Below are positions 49,210-58,045 of a stretch of 64,000 bases of DNA, piece after piece; position 1 is the first letter of the stretch; every line of letters begins with the position of its first letter. Source of the DNA: Marinobacter sp. F3R08 (lineage in GTDB: Bacteria; Pseudomonadota; Gammaproteobacteria; Pseudomonadales; Oleiphilaceae); NCBI RefSeq assembly GCF_018860425.1, contig NZ_JAHKPI010000002.1:1-64000 (forward strand). The letters run 5' to 3'. The notes beneath the pieces are model-generated. The model ran no database searches. It was given only the letters and a program-made list of their open reading frames with translations, and was not told the origin of the DNA. The position numbers and the translations under genes were made by a program.

Positions 49210-52200
49210 ATGTTCAGTTCAACAAATAGTGATTTGGAAGCGATGCTGACGAAAATTCTGAGTAAGTTGAAAGATGGTGTCCACGCCACCAAGGAAGACG
49301 GCACTCTGGATCTTCCTCCAGTCGAGACCTGTTCGCTTGAGTTGTTAAAGCGTTCTGATGAACAGGTTCCCAAGACCTGGAAAAATATCGATGTCTATCC
49401 CCCCGTTGCCAAGGCGATACCTGCTGAGCCGTTGGACGGAATACTGTACCGGAACCGACAGCGGATTCTTGATATCAATGAGGCGCTAGGCCTGAGTGAC
49501 AGTGACTTCGATACCTTGCTCATGCCGATTATCAGAAACTTCGCCAGTTTCGTGCATTTGTTACCCAGTTCGGAGAGCCATCACCACCGAGGTGCTGGCG
49601 GAGCGTTGCGTCATTCATTGGAAGTGGCATTCTGGTCCGCTCGTGCGGCTGAAGACATCCTATTTTGTCGAAACTCAGATCCAGTCGAGCGCCGGAAAAT
49701 TGAGCCACTATGGCGAGTAGCGACATGTGTGGCTGGTTTGCTTCACGATGCTGGGAAGCCGATCGCTGATGTGACGGTCGCTGATGAAAGTGGTGAAATT
49801 TGGCACCCACTTCAGCAGCCGCTCTATGAATATCTAAGGTCCAAACGGCGCAGTGGATATTATATTTCGTGGCGCGGCGGTCGCTATAAACGCCATGAAG
49901 CGTTCACCCAGAGAGCCTTCGACAAGATTGTCCCATCGTCTTTTGTTTCGCACCTGATGGCCCATGACCCCAACATCATGTTTGCCATCAATGACGCGTT
50001 CTACACGCTCGATGATTCTAATCACATCTCCAAGATCGTTAACTGGGCAGACCAGGAATCCGTCCGTAGGGACGCGATGGAAGATGTTGAGCGCCGTACT
50101 GGTGGGGACTTTGATTATGGTCTTCCAATCCACAGGCATGTGTTCAATTCAATGCGTCGGCTTCTCCAGAACGGTAAATGGACAGTAAATCAGCCGGGCG
50201 CGAAAGTTTGGCACGGAGATGAGGGAACATTCGTCGTCTTTAAGCATGGTCTGACCGAGATAATCAGCGATATCAAGAAGGAAGTCGGCGTCACTATCCG
50301 CAACGATTCTGACGGTTTGGTCGATGAATTTATTCAACGAGGGCTGGTTTGTCCTCGATATGTTCCTGGTGGTGAACCGCAGAGTGAAGATGAGTTGGGT
50401 GAGTATTACCTTTACTGGGTAATCACACCGAAGATTCTTGAGTCGGCTGGTGGTGGCGACCCCATTAAATTGACAGCGATAAAAATTGATAGTGCTGACC
50501 GGCTCTTTCGCAGTGAGCCTCCGGCGACTGCAGATATTAGGGTTTGGTCGACGGTCGAGCTTGGTGGGGGATTTCAGCCGGAGTTTGGCTCAAGCCGCAG
50601 CATCGAAACAGTTCGCGGAGATGATGTAAATACCGAGACTGGGGAGGTAGTTGCAGCAGGGCAACCAGAAGCATCTGGAGCTATTGAATCTGAGCAACCT
50701 GCAAGTCTGTCCGATGCTTCGCCAGACGTGGATCAGCAAAACAAAGCGGCTCCGATTGATGCGGTCGACATGCCCTTTAGTGATCCTGAGCAGGCCCTGT
50801 CCTCGGCAACAACTGAAGATCCAGAGAAAGCTCCAGAGAACAATCCAAAACAGTCACTTCTGCATCGGGCAAAAACCGGTTTCGGAGGCCAAAAGCCGCA
50901 ACCCAAGAAGCAAATCGCGGATAAGGTGCCGGAACAGAAGAATGAAAAGGCAGAGTCCACTCCCAATGACGTGAGTTCTGTGCTTTCCAGTATTGATGAA
51001 GACCTGGATTTACCTTTTGGCTTGTCAGCTGAACAAGGCGAGAAGGCGGGTGCAGAGAATGAATCAGATGTACCAGGCGCTAACAGTCAAACGAAAGCCA
51101 ATGTTCCGGACAATGAAACGATTCCCGAGGTTAAAGAACCAGGAAAAGCAGTGGAATCGGCTGAAGTTGAGGAATCTAAGCCCTCAGACATATCGGCAAC
51201 TAACACAGATAATGAGCAACAGGGTGACCGTGATGTCGTATCCACGAACAAGCGGCAAAGCAAGCGGGTACCGAAAAAGACCAGTGCTTCACAAGCTGCA
51301 CTGAATCCTCTGCTTAGCAAGAAGCAGGGCCCATCGAAAAAAGAGCCGAGCAGTAAGCCTATCCCAGTAAAGAAGATGGGCAAATACAAGAACATCCGGA
51401 AAAAATCCTCGGAAACAGCGCCAATCTATAAAGCAGTGGATGGTGACCCTGTAGAGACCTTTAAGCAGTTCGTGATGGACAACTCTGCGACGGGTACTGG
51501 ACAGATTATCGAGACTCTCGTCGAAACAGTCGTTACTCAAGGTGAACAACTTGGACGACGTTGGTTCATTGAAAACGGAAGTGTCGCCATTGCTTATCCT
51601 TCCGCATTCGAGGGAATCACCGACAGCTCAGCCGATGCGTTGAGTCGATTGGACAAAGCCAAGATCCTTAAAGCCAACCCCAAACAACCCATGTCCAAGG
51701 TGATGGAAGTTCACGATGTTATGGCCTTGGTCCTGGATGATCGCACCTCGTCAATTGTTGGAGCCTACCTGAAGGCACTGGAGAAGACGATAGACCCTCT
51801 GTACGTGCCTCCTCATCCTGATCTGAAAGTTGTGAAAAGGGCCATTGTCGCTGGGCCAGACCAAAAGGCTGCCAAACAGGGGCGTTCCAAGAATAAGACT
51901 GCAGTAAAGACAGAGAGACAGTCAGAAAACAGCAGCAACTCCGCACGAAAAAAACGAGGAAAAGGTAACACTACGGTAAAGCACAATGCCGCAAAGGAAA
52001 GCCGCCCGAATACCTCTCTGCCGAAAGAAGAGGGCGTTAGTGGGCGACACCAGATGGCGATTGAAGCGATGAGCGAACTGGTGGAACAAATGATAGCAGG
52101 TGAAGGTGATCTGATAGATGAGATCTCTATAGATGGCAATGACACAAGCGTGCCTCATGCCGTTGTGAACACCTTAAAAATCCGATACCCAAGCCTGAGC

Positions 52201-52302
52201 CAATCCCTGGCCCGTCAGAACTTTTGGAAAGCAGCTCAAAAACACGGATTCGGTTGGGATATCAACAAAGGCACTTATACATTGAGAGCGAAACAATCAT
52301 GA
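49210..52302 (+). CDS. traI: MOBH-type conjugative relaxase TraI
   Basis: A 1030-residue protein of the TraI_2 type. The N-terminal domain has a histidine cluster (SHHHRGAGGALRHSLEVAFW, about residues 122-140) and the HD motif LLHDAGKP (about 177-184), which bind the metals used for nicking at oriT. A long acidic, Pro/Gln/Glu-rich linker spans about residues 480-740. The C-terminal part (from about 735) includes VETFKQFVMDNSATGTGQII and RRWFIENGSVAIAYPSAFEG, the TraI_2_C block. It is close to the length of IncA/C TraI and well above SXT TraI. It heads the transfer operon, and its stop overlaps traD (ATGA). Confidence 0.9.
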   Translation: MFSSTNSDLEAMLTKILSKLKDGVHATKEDGTLDLPPVETCSLELLKRSDEQVPKTWKNIDVYPPVAKAIPAEPLDGILYRNRQRILDINEALGLSDSDFDTLLMPIIRNFASFVHLLPSSESHHHRGAGGALRHSLEVAFWSARAAEDILFCRNSDPVERRKIEPLWRVATCVAGLLHDAGKPIADVTVADESGEIWHPLQQPLYEYLRSKRRSGYYISWRGGRYKRHEAFTQRAFDKIVPSSFVSHLMAHDPNIMFAINDAFYTLDDSNHISKIVNWADQESVRRDAMEDVERRTGGDFDYGLPIHRHVFNSMRRLLQNGKWTVNQPGAKVWHGDEGTFVVFKHGLTEIISDIKKEVGVTIRNDSDGLVDEFIQRGLVCPRYVPGGEPQSEDELGEYYLYWVITPKILESAGGGDPIKLTAIKIDSADRLFRSEPPATADIRVWSTVELGGGFQPEFGSSRSIETVRGDDVNTETGEVVAAGQPEASGAIESEQPASLSDASPDVDQQNKAAPIDAVDMPFSDPEQALSSATTEDPEKAPENNPKQSLLHRAKTGFGGQKPQPKKQIADKVPEQKNEKAESTPNDVSSVLSSIDEDLDLPFGLSAEQGEKAGAENESDVPGANSQTKANVPDNETIPEVKEPGKAVESAEVEESKPSDISATNTDNEQQGDRDVVSTNKRQSKRVPKKTSASQAALNPLLSKKQGPSKKEPSSKPIPVKKMGKYKNIRKKSSETAPIYKAVDGDPVETFKQFVMDNSATGTGQIIETLVETVVTQGEQLGRRWFIENGSVAIAYPSAFEGITDSSADALSRLDKAKILKANPKQPMSKVMEVHDVMALVLDDRTSSIVGAYLKALEKTIDPLYVPPHPDLKVVKRAIVAGPDQKAAKQGRSKNKTAVKTERQSENSSNSARKKRGKGNTTVKHNAAKESRPNTSLPKEEGVSGRHQMAIEAMSELVEQMIAGEGDLIDEISIDGNDTSVPHAVVNTLKIRYPSLSQSLARQNFWKAAQKHGFGWDINKGTYTLRAKQS

Positions 52303-54143
52303 GCATGAATTATGACGCCCATGGCTATGAAATGGCTTGGCGTCCGAACTATGAGTTCCGGGCTGTCATAGGTTGGCTGGTAGCAATTATTGCGGCAATT
52401 GCTGTGAAGTTCGCTGCGGGCATGCCTGCAGAACCTCTGTATATCATGATTGGAATCTGTCTGCTCATGGCACTGTCCCGCTCTGGTGATGCTGCCAGGC
52501 TTTACAAGGTCCATAAGAATCTCAAAGGCAAATCACTAAAGATCGTCGAACTTGACGAAGTTGTTGAACAGATTGAAGGCCATTCAGATGAGCTTTGGCT
52601 GGGATATGGGTTTGACTGGGGGCCACAACACGCGCAACGAGCTTTCGAGCTAAGTAAGCGAGATTGGTCAGAGCTGCGTGCTGATGAGAAGAATCCGGAC
52701 ATGGGAGTACGGTGGCTGCATGGTATCGAACTGGAAGAGGGCCCGATCTTCCAGCCTATGAAGCATGTTGAAGGTCACACCCTAATCACTGGCACCACTG
52801 GTAGCGGTAAAACGCGCCTATTTGACTTGCTCATCACTCAGAGAATTCTAGCGGGAGAAAGCTGTATAGTCTTGGACCCCAAAGGAGACGCCGAGACCCG
52901 TGAAAATATGCGCCGTGCCTGCAATCACATGGGCGATCCGGGCAAGTTCATTTCGTTTCATCCAGGGTTTCCGCAAGATTCAGTACGACTTGATCCTCTG
53001 GCTAACTTTTCCAGGCCAACAGAGCTTGCATCTCGGATTGCCGCGTTGATCGCTACCTCGTCCGGTGGTGAGGTCTTTAAAGACTTCGGACAGATGGCGA
53101 TGAATAACGTTATTCAGGGCTTGTTGCTGATTGACGCTCGACCATCTCTCACTCGTTTGCGTCGCTATCTGGAGGGTGGTGTGGAGTCGCTCGTTTTGCA
53201 GGCAGTGACTAACTACATCGAAAGACAAGCGCCTGACTTCGCGCAGGATTTTCACGCGGCTCTTACTAAGTTTGAGAAAGCGCCTTTACATAAGAAGGCC
53301 ACGGCTGCCGTTCAATTCTACAGAGAGTTTGTACAGGCGGAGCAGCCGAATAGCGATCTTGAAGGATTGTTGACGCAATTTAGTCACGACAAGGCACATT
53401 TCAGCAAGATGATAGCGTCACTCCTGCCTATCATGAACATGCTGACATCTGGTGATCTCGGAGCAATGCTCTCTCCAGAACGAACGGACCAGGATGATGA
53501 ACGCCCGATCTACGACACGCGCAAAATAACTGAACGCAACAAAGTCGCGTACATAGGTCTGGATAGTTTGACTGATGGAATGGTCGGGTCAGCGATCGGG
53601 AGTATGGTGCTTTCAGATCTGGCTGCAGTTGCCGGCGACCGCTATAACTACGGCGAAAACCTTAGGCCAATCAACATCTTTGTTGATGAGTGCGCTGAAG
53701 TAATCAACGATCCCCTCATACAGCTCCTTAACAAAGGGAGAGGCGCAAAGCTTCGACTATTTGTGGCAACTCAGACGATTGCAGATTTCGAGGCTCGGTT
53801 GGGAGATAAGGCCAAAGCCACACAGGTACTTGGCAACATCAACAACAATATCAGCCTTCGGGTGATCGATCCCGACACGCAAACCTACATCACTGACAAT
53901 TTGCCGTTAACCCGCATCAAGTACGTGATGCGGACGCAGGGCATGAGCTCAGATTCCAGTGACCCAGCTATGTTTGGCGGTAACCATGGTGAGCGCCTCA
54001 TGGAGGAAGAAGCACCGCTTCTGCAACCGCAACTTCTCGGGTACCTCCCAAACCTAGAATACATTGCAAAAATAAGCGGTGGTCGTGTTGTAAAAGGCCG
54101 ACTGCCGATCCTTGTTGAACGAAGAGAGAGCCAAGGAGCATGA
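52299..54143 (+). CDS. traD: Type IV coupling protein TraD
   Basis: A 614-residue ATPase. Two membrane segments lie at about residues 22-62 (FRAVIGWLVAIIAAIAV and PLYIMIGICLLMAL). Walker A is GTTGSGKT (about 165-172), and the Walker B-like FVDECAEV is at about 459. VATQTIADFEARLGDK is the motif after Walker B. It moves the relaxase-DNA complex to the secretion channel. The ATG at 52299 overlaps the traI stop, and its own stop overlaps the next gene by ATGA. Confidence 0.93.
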   Translation: MSMNYDAHGYEMAWRPNYEFRAVIGWLVAIIAAIAVKFAAGMPAEPLYIMIGICLLMALSRSGDAARLYKVHKNLKGKSLKIVELDEVVEQIEGHSDELWLGYGFDWGPQHAQRAFELSKRDWSELRADEKNPDMGVRWLHGIELEEGPIFQPMKHVEGHTLITGTTGSGKTRLFDLLITQRILAGESCIVLDPKGDAETRENMRRACNHMGDPGKFISFHPGFPQDSVRLDPLANFSRPTELASRIAALIATSSGGEVFKDFGQMAMNNVIQGLLLIDARPSLTRLRRYLEGGVESLVLQAVTNYIERQAPDFAQDFHAALTKFEKAPLHKKATAAVQFYREFVQAEQPNSDLEGLLTQFSHDKAHFSKMIASLLPIMNMLTSGDLGAMLSPERTDQDDERPIYDTRKITERNKVAYIGLDSLTDGMVGSAIGSMVLSDLAAVAGDRYNYGENLRPINIFVDECAEVINDPLIQLLNKGRGAKLRLFVATQTIADFEARLGDKAKATQVLGNINNNISLRVIDPDTQTYITDNLPLTRIKYVMRTQGMSSDSSDPAMFGGNHGERLMEEEAPLLQPQLLGYLPNLEYIAKISGGRVVKGRLPILVERRESQGA

Positions 54144-54676
54144 GACAGGAAGCAAGTGTTGCAGAGCAACTCACACAGCACATATCCAGAGAGACTAAAA
54201 AGCTCAACAGACGGTCCAGCTGGATTACGAAGATTATGGAATCCCAATGGCCAACCTATTTGCTTCCAGTATCGAGAGTCATCGAAGCCCTGGGGCTGAG
54301 AAATAGAGCTGAGCTGGAGGAACATACGAAAGATCTTACGAACATGCTGGCGTCGGCCCTCAACGAATATCGCACGAGAGCTGAAAAGATCTGTGAGCGC
54401 AGTGGAGTGATGCCGTATGAGATTCCCGACGCTACACGTTACGCAATGTATTTAAGTGGTCTTGTCGATGAAATTGCAACACGGTTCGAGTGTGTCACCA
54501 CAGCAGATTCAATTGAATTGAGAGCCCGGAAAAAAGCAAAGCCTGAGATCGCAAAGATTGCTGCGGTGCGCAGCGAAATTTACATGCTGATTTGCTCGGA
54601 AAGCCTGCAGGACTACATGAGAGAGACTGGAAATGAACAAACCATTATTGCTGACGCTGCTGCTGATTGCGCTTGA
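54140..54676 (+). CDS. Hypothetical transfer-operon protein between traD and traJ-like
   Basis: A 178-residue soluble helical protein that overlaps traD (ATGA) and runs 44 bases into the next gene. Helices such as RRSSWITKIMESQWPTYLLP, EEHTKDLTNMLASALNEYRT and DYMRETGNEQTIIADAAADC are visible. Relatives of this position exist in SXT/IncA-C operons but I cannot name the family. It may support the coupling protein. The long overlap with the following gene suggests coupled translation. Confidence 0.7.
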   Translation: MRQEASVAEQLTQHISRETKKLNRRSSWITKIMESQWPTYLLPVSRVIEALGLRNRAELEEHTKDLTNMLASALNEYRTRAEKICERSGVMPYEIPDATRYAMYLSGLVDEIATRFECVTTADSIELRARKKAKPEIAKIAAVRSEIYMLICSESLQDYMRETGNEQTIIADAAADCA

Positions 54677-55253
54677 GGTGCTCTTTATAGCGGCATTGCT
54701 GCCCGGCAAGTGGTCAGAGACCGCTATGCAGAAAGAAGCCCAGATGATTGAGTCGATTTCGGGGCGAGAGCATCGTGACCAGGTATTGAGCAATGCAACC
54801 AGCTGGTACACGAAATCACTGGTAGATACCGGCGTTTGGCAAGCCATGTTCAACATGTTGATTCCCGAAGACAAACTACGTGAGAAGTCAGTCATCAAGG
54901 CTGACGGTTGGTTCAATGTTGTGGATGATCGCCTGACTGCAGTTCAACAGTCGGTGTATTTGATATTTGTTCGGGTATCTCTGTTATTCACATGGCTTCC
55001 CTATGTGCCTCTACTTCTTTTGCCGGCTCTCTGGGACGGGTTGATGACGTGGAATATTAAAAAGACGAACTTCGACTATTCATCGCCAATATTGCACCGG
55101 TATGCAATTCGAGGGGCGGCTGCTATCGCTGTTGTCACAATGGTGATGTTCATGATGCCGTTGCCGGTGGCCCCCATATATATTCCCATTGCACTGATGT
55201 TCACAGTCGTTGCAGTCGGTATTGCCGCAGGGAACCTCCAGAAACGAATTTAA
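54633..55253 (+). CDS. TraJ-like membrane protein (DUF4400)
   Basis: A 206-residue membrane protein. A signal-like first segment (LLLTLLLIALEVLFIAALLP), a periplasmic loop, then three hydrophobic stretches (SVYLIFVRVSLLFTWLPYVP, AAAIAVVTMVMFMM, YIPIALMFTVVAVGIAAG) are seen. FVRVSLLFTWLPYVPLLLLP and DGLMTWNIKKTNFDYSSP fit the DUF4400/TIGR03747 family found after traD in SXT, R391 and IncA/C elements (there called TraJ). Its exact function in transfer is not defined. Confidence 0.75.
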   Translation: MNKPLLLTLLLIALEVLFIAALLPGKWSETAMQKEAQMIESISGREHRDQVLSNATSWYTKSLVDTGVWQAMFNMLIPEDKLREKSVIKADGWFNVVDDRLTAVQQSVYLIFVRVSLLFTWLPYVPLLLLPALWDGLMTWNIKKTNFDYSSPILHRYAIRGAAAIAVVTMVMFMMPLPVAPIYIPIALMFTVVAVGIAAGNLQKRI

Positions 55254-55299
55254 GCCATGCTTTGAAGCACAGGGAGGTGCTAGGGATAGGGTGGGCAAC

Positions 55300-55905
55300 A
55301 TGAACAATATTCGAATACTGCGATTGTTCATTCTGGCATTGGTGCTTTGTGGTTGCTCTGAGAGCTCAGAGGATCTCAAAGTGCTGGCGAGAGATGTAAT
55401 TACACAGCAATACGATTGGTCTGACGCGCCTCTTATTGAAATAAAAGAAATAGGGCTTGTTGTGCCTACGACAAAGCCACCGCGTGAGTTTCTAAACGAA
55501 CGCTCAGATGTATGGGAGTACCTGGCAGTAAATGCCCAAGTAGTCCTCAAAGAGCCTACCTATCACATCGTGAATAGACGCCTTTTATCCCCGATGGACA
55601 ATCGCTATAAACTGATACTCAAGCAAGCAACACCCTCAGATTATGAAGGCGTACTGGTTGGTAAGATCCGAAAAATAGGGTCATACGTTTCAGGTTTCTA
55701 CGCGCACTCGATTCATGGGGACCAAAGCCTGAAAGTTGGCAAATTCCTGTCTTCTCTTAATCCGTCCGGACAGCATGAAATCCAGATTCTCGATGCCGTG
55801 ATGTTTGGTGCGAGTAATAATTCAGACAAAACGGACGACCTGGACGAGCTTCAATCGAAACTGAAGACGGCGCATGGCCTGGACGTGAAAGTCGATCGGA
55901 TTTGA
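55300..55905 (+). CDS. Lipoprotein in the transfer operon, 201 residues
   Basis: The ATG at 55300 opens on MNNIRILRLFILALVLCGCS, a leader with a C-G-C lipobox (Cys17/19). A longer frame from 55210 overlaps traJ and is unlikely. The mature part is beta-rich (IEIKEIGLVVPTTKPPREFL, TYHIVNRRLLSPMDNRYKLI). It lies in a place not occupied by a known core gene, so it may be an accessory such as a pilus or exclusion lipoprotein. Not recognised. Confidence 0.7.
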   Translation: MNNIRILRLFILALVLCGCSESSEDLKVLARDVITQQYDWSDAPLIEIKEIGLVVPTTKPPREFLNERSDVWEYLAVNAQVVLKEPTYHIVNRRLLSPMDNRYKLILKQATPSDYEGVLVGKIRKIGSYVSGFYAHSIHGDQSLKVGKFLSSLNPSGQHEIQILDAVMFGASNNSDKTDDLDELQSKLKTAHGLDVKVDRI

Positions 55906-56040
55906 AGCAGTAGAACATACCGAATGACTTGGCCTTAGAACCCAGAGCTGCTAATCAGGGTTTTCTCGTGTAAAGGCGGAGTAGTGGGTTAAAAAACGCA
56001 GCAACTCTCCCCTTATTGACCCGCTTAAGGCTAGACAATG

Positions 56041-56060
56041 CTCCCATCAACATTTGGGAG
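56041..56060 (+). promoter_or_regulatory. Hairpin covering the traL ribosome-binding site
   Basis: CTCCCA (56041-56046) pairs with TGGGAG (56055-56060) across an eight-base loop. GGGAG is the Shine-Dalgarno for the traL ATG at 56068, so folding would block traL translation. The gap 55906-56067 has no gene but may carry a promoter. Confidence 0.6.
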
Positions 56061-56067
56061 TTAATCA

Positions 56068-56352
56068 ATGCGCAAGCCAACCAAGATTCCTCAGCGTGTA
56101 GATGAGTTTCCGCACTTTTTGCTGTGGTCGCTCGATGAGATGGCACCGCTGATGTTCCTAGTGATTATCGGAATGTTGTTTGATGCCCTGGGCCTGTGTC
56201 TTCTTATCGGGCTGGTGGCCACCAACGCTTACCGACGAATTCGTGAGAACTCACCAGACGGCATTCTTCTCCACACCCTCTACAAGATGGGCATTCCGCT
56301 AACTCGCAGCAAAACCATGATCAACGTTTTTGTCCGGAGGCTATTTCCTTGA
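56068..56352 (+). CDS. traL: Type IV secretion pilus assembly protein TraL
   Basis: A 94-residue protein with a polar start (RKPTKIPQRVDEFPHFLLWS), then a hydrophobic pair (LMFLVIIGMLFDALGLCLLI), and the conserved TNAYRRIRENSPDG turn near residue 60. Those features match TraL of F-like and IncA/C systems, an inner-membrane VirB3-like component of the pilus channel. Its stop overlaps the traE TTG start. Confidence 0.88.
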   Translation: MRKPTKIPQRVDEFPHFLLWSLDEMAPLMFLVIIGMLFDALGLCLLIGLVATNAYRRIRENSPDGILLHTLYKMGIPLTRSKTMINVFVRRLFP

Positions 56353-56960
56353 ATCTAAACAATTTCAAACAAAGCTATGTGTCACTGGTTGAGGGGCAGA
56401 ACTGGACCAGAATGATGCTTGCCGTTGCAATCGTTGCCTTGTTGATCGCCGTATTCTCGCTGGCTACTAAGACGGAACGTGTTGTGCTCTCGCCTGTGAC
56501 GTTGACCGACGATGCCTGGGTAGAAGAAAACTCAGCCTCGGAGAGTTACAAGACCGGGTGGGGAGCATACCTGGGCATGCTGATGGGGAACATCACCCCA
56601 AATAAACTCCTCTTCATTAAAGAAAGGCTTGAGCCACTCTTAGCGCCGGATATCTACACCGAGACAATGCAAGCCTACGAGGCTCAAGCCAAGGATCTGA
56701 GGGATAACCGGATTGCGCTTCGATTCGAGCTTCGCAGCGTGGACTACGAGCCGAAGACCGACAAGATCTTTGCCTACGGCTACCGGTATGCAACCGGTTC
56801 TGGCGCAAAGGAAGAACAGCGCAGTGAGCGAACCTATGAATTCAAGATCCGTATTCGGAAGTACACCCCCGAAATCACAAGCATAAACACCTACGAAGGT
56901 AAGCCTCGGACCCAGAAGATGCTGCGAATGATGAATCGCTCGGAAGGTAATAACTCATGA
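56349..56960 (+). CDS. traE: Pilus assembly protein TraE (VirB5/VirB8-like)
   Basis: A 203-residue protein starting at a TTG that overlaps traL. One membrane segment follows the N-terminus (MMLAVAIVALLIAVFSLATK), and the rest is periplasmic (VEENSASESYKTGWGAYLGM, RIALRFELRSVDYEPKTDKI). Length and layout match TraE of F-like and SXT-type systems, a bitopic component that binds the channel. The start was chosen for the ATGA/TTGA-type coupling. Confidence 0.88.
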   Translation: MNLNNFKQSYVSLVEGQNWTRMMLAVAIVALLIAVFSLATKTERVVLSPVTLTDDAWVEENSASESYKTGWGAYLGMLMGNITPNKLLFIKERLEPLLAPDIYTETMQAYEAQAKDLRDNRIALRFELRSVDYEPKTDKIFAYGYRYATGSGAKEEQRSERTYEFKIRIRKYTPEITSINTYEGKPRTQKMLRMMNRSEGNNS

Positions 56961-58045
56961 ATCTGAAACAGAAACTCTTGGCGTTAAGCCTTACTGCTGC
57001 GGCACCGGCAGTGTTGGCACAACAAGCGAATGACATGCCGACCTCTCCGGTTGTTGCAACGGCTGACATGTTGCAATCGCAATCCACCGAAACTGGTGAA
57101 GACACAAATGAACAATTGGATGAGTACGGTCGGCCAGTAAGATCAGAGCTTAGCCCGTCAGATAATAATGGTCCTGCAGCATCTTCGATGCCGACGGCCC
57201 CAGCATCGGTGATGTCAGAGAACGTGCCAAGCGCTAAACCGCTGGCGGTTGGCCAGAAGGTCCATAATGTTGAAAAAATTTCTGAGAAAAAAGAAGCGCC
57301 ACAGTACCAAACCAAGCCAGTAGAAGTCGTTACAAGCTTTGGACAAACCGAGTTGGTCAATGTAGCCCTGGGTCACCCCACTCGAATAGTGACGCCTTTT
57401 ATGCAGCCGAACGTCCTTAAGATTGATCAGGACGCAATTGTTTCGGTGAAACAGAACGTGATCTATTTCGCCAGTGACGCAAAGACGCCAGTGACGCTTC
57501 ATATTCGTGAGGAAGGTTATGAGGCTCAGTCGATTTCCCTAACATTGTTGCCGCAAAAAATTCCTCCCCGCGAAATCATCGTGAAAATTCCCCGCCAAGA
57601 AATGGCGGATGCAATCGCTTTTGCCGGTCGTAACAAAAAAGCTGAGAAATGGGAAAAGAGCGAGCCATACGAAAAGACGCTTGTGAATCTCATGACAACG
57701 TTGGCAAAGGGTGATGTCCCGTCCGGCTACCGAGTCCGAGATTTTCGCCCCAGCGACGAAGCGCCACTCTGCCAGCAGAGAGGCCTTCGCTTCGAGTTCA
57801 GTAATGGGCAGGTCATCACCGGGAACGATTTCACTGTGTATATCGGCACAGCGGTGAATGCTGCTCAACAACCCATTGAGTTCGTCGAAACAAATTGCGC
57901 CTCTCGTGAAGTCGCGTCGGTATCAGCCTGGCCGGAAGTTTATTTACTGCCGACCCAGAAGACAGAGATCTTTGTTGTCGACAAGGATCAAGGACCGGAC
58001 AGTCGGCTACAACGTCGTCGTTCACTAATTGGGGGAGCTCAATAA
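56957..58045 (+). CDS. traK: Secretin-like pilus protein TraK
   Basis: A 362-residue protein with a signal peptide (LLALSLTAAAPAVLAQQAND), a Ser/Pro/Glu-rich region to about residue 90, and a beta-rich C-terminal domain (TRIVTPFMQPNVLKIDQDAI, HIREEGYEAQSISLTLLPQK). It matches TraK, the outer-membrane VirB9-like component that forms the core complex with TraB and TraV. It overlaps traE by ATGA and traB by TAATG. Confidence 0.88.
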   Translation: MNLKQKLLALSLTAAAPAVLAQQANDMPTSPVVATADMLQSQSTETGEDTNEQLDEYGRPVRSELSPSDNNGPAASSMPTAPASVMSENVPSAKPLAVGQKVHNVEKISEKKEAPQYQTKPVEVVTSFGQTELVNVALGHPTRIVTPFMQPNVLKIDQDAIVSVKQNVIYFASDAKTPVTLHIREEGYEAQSISLTLLPQKIPPREIIVKIPRQEMADAIAFAGRNKKAEKWEKSEPYEKTLVNLMTTLAKGDVPSGYRVRDFRPSDEAPLCQQRGLRFEFSNGQVITGNDFTVYIGTAVNAAQQPIEFVETNCASREVASVSAWPEVYLLPTQKTEIFVVDKDQGPDSRLQRRRSLIGGAQ

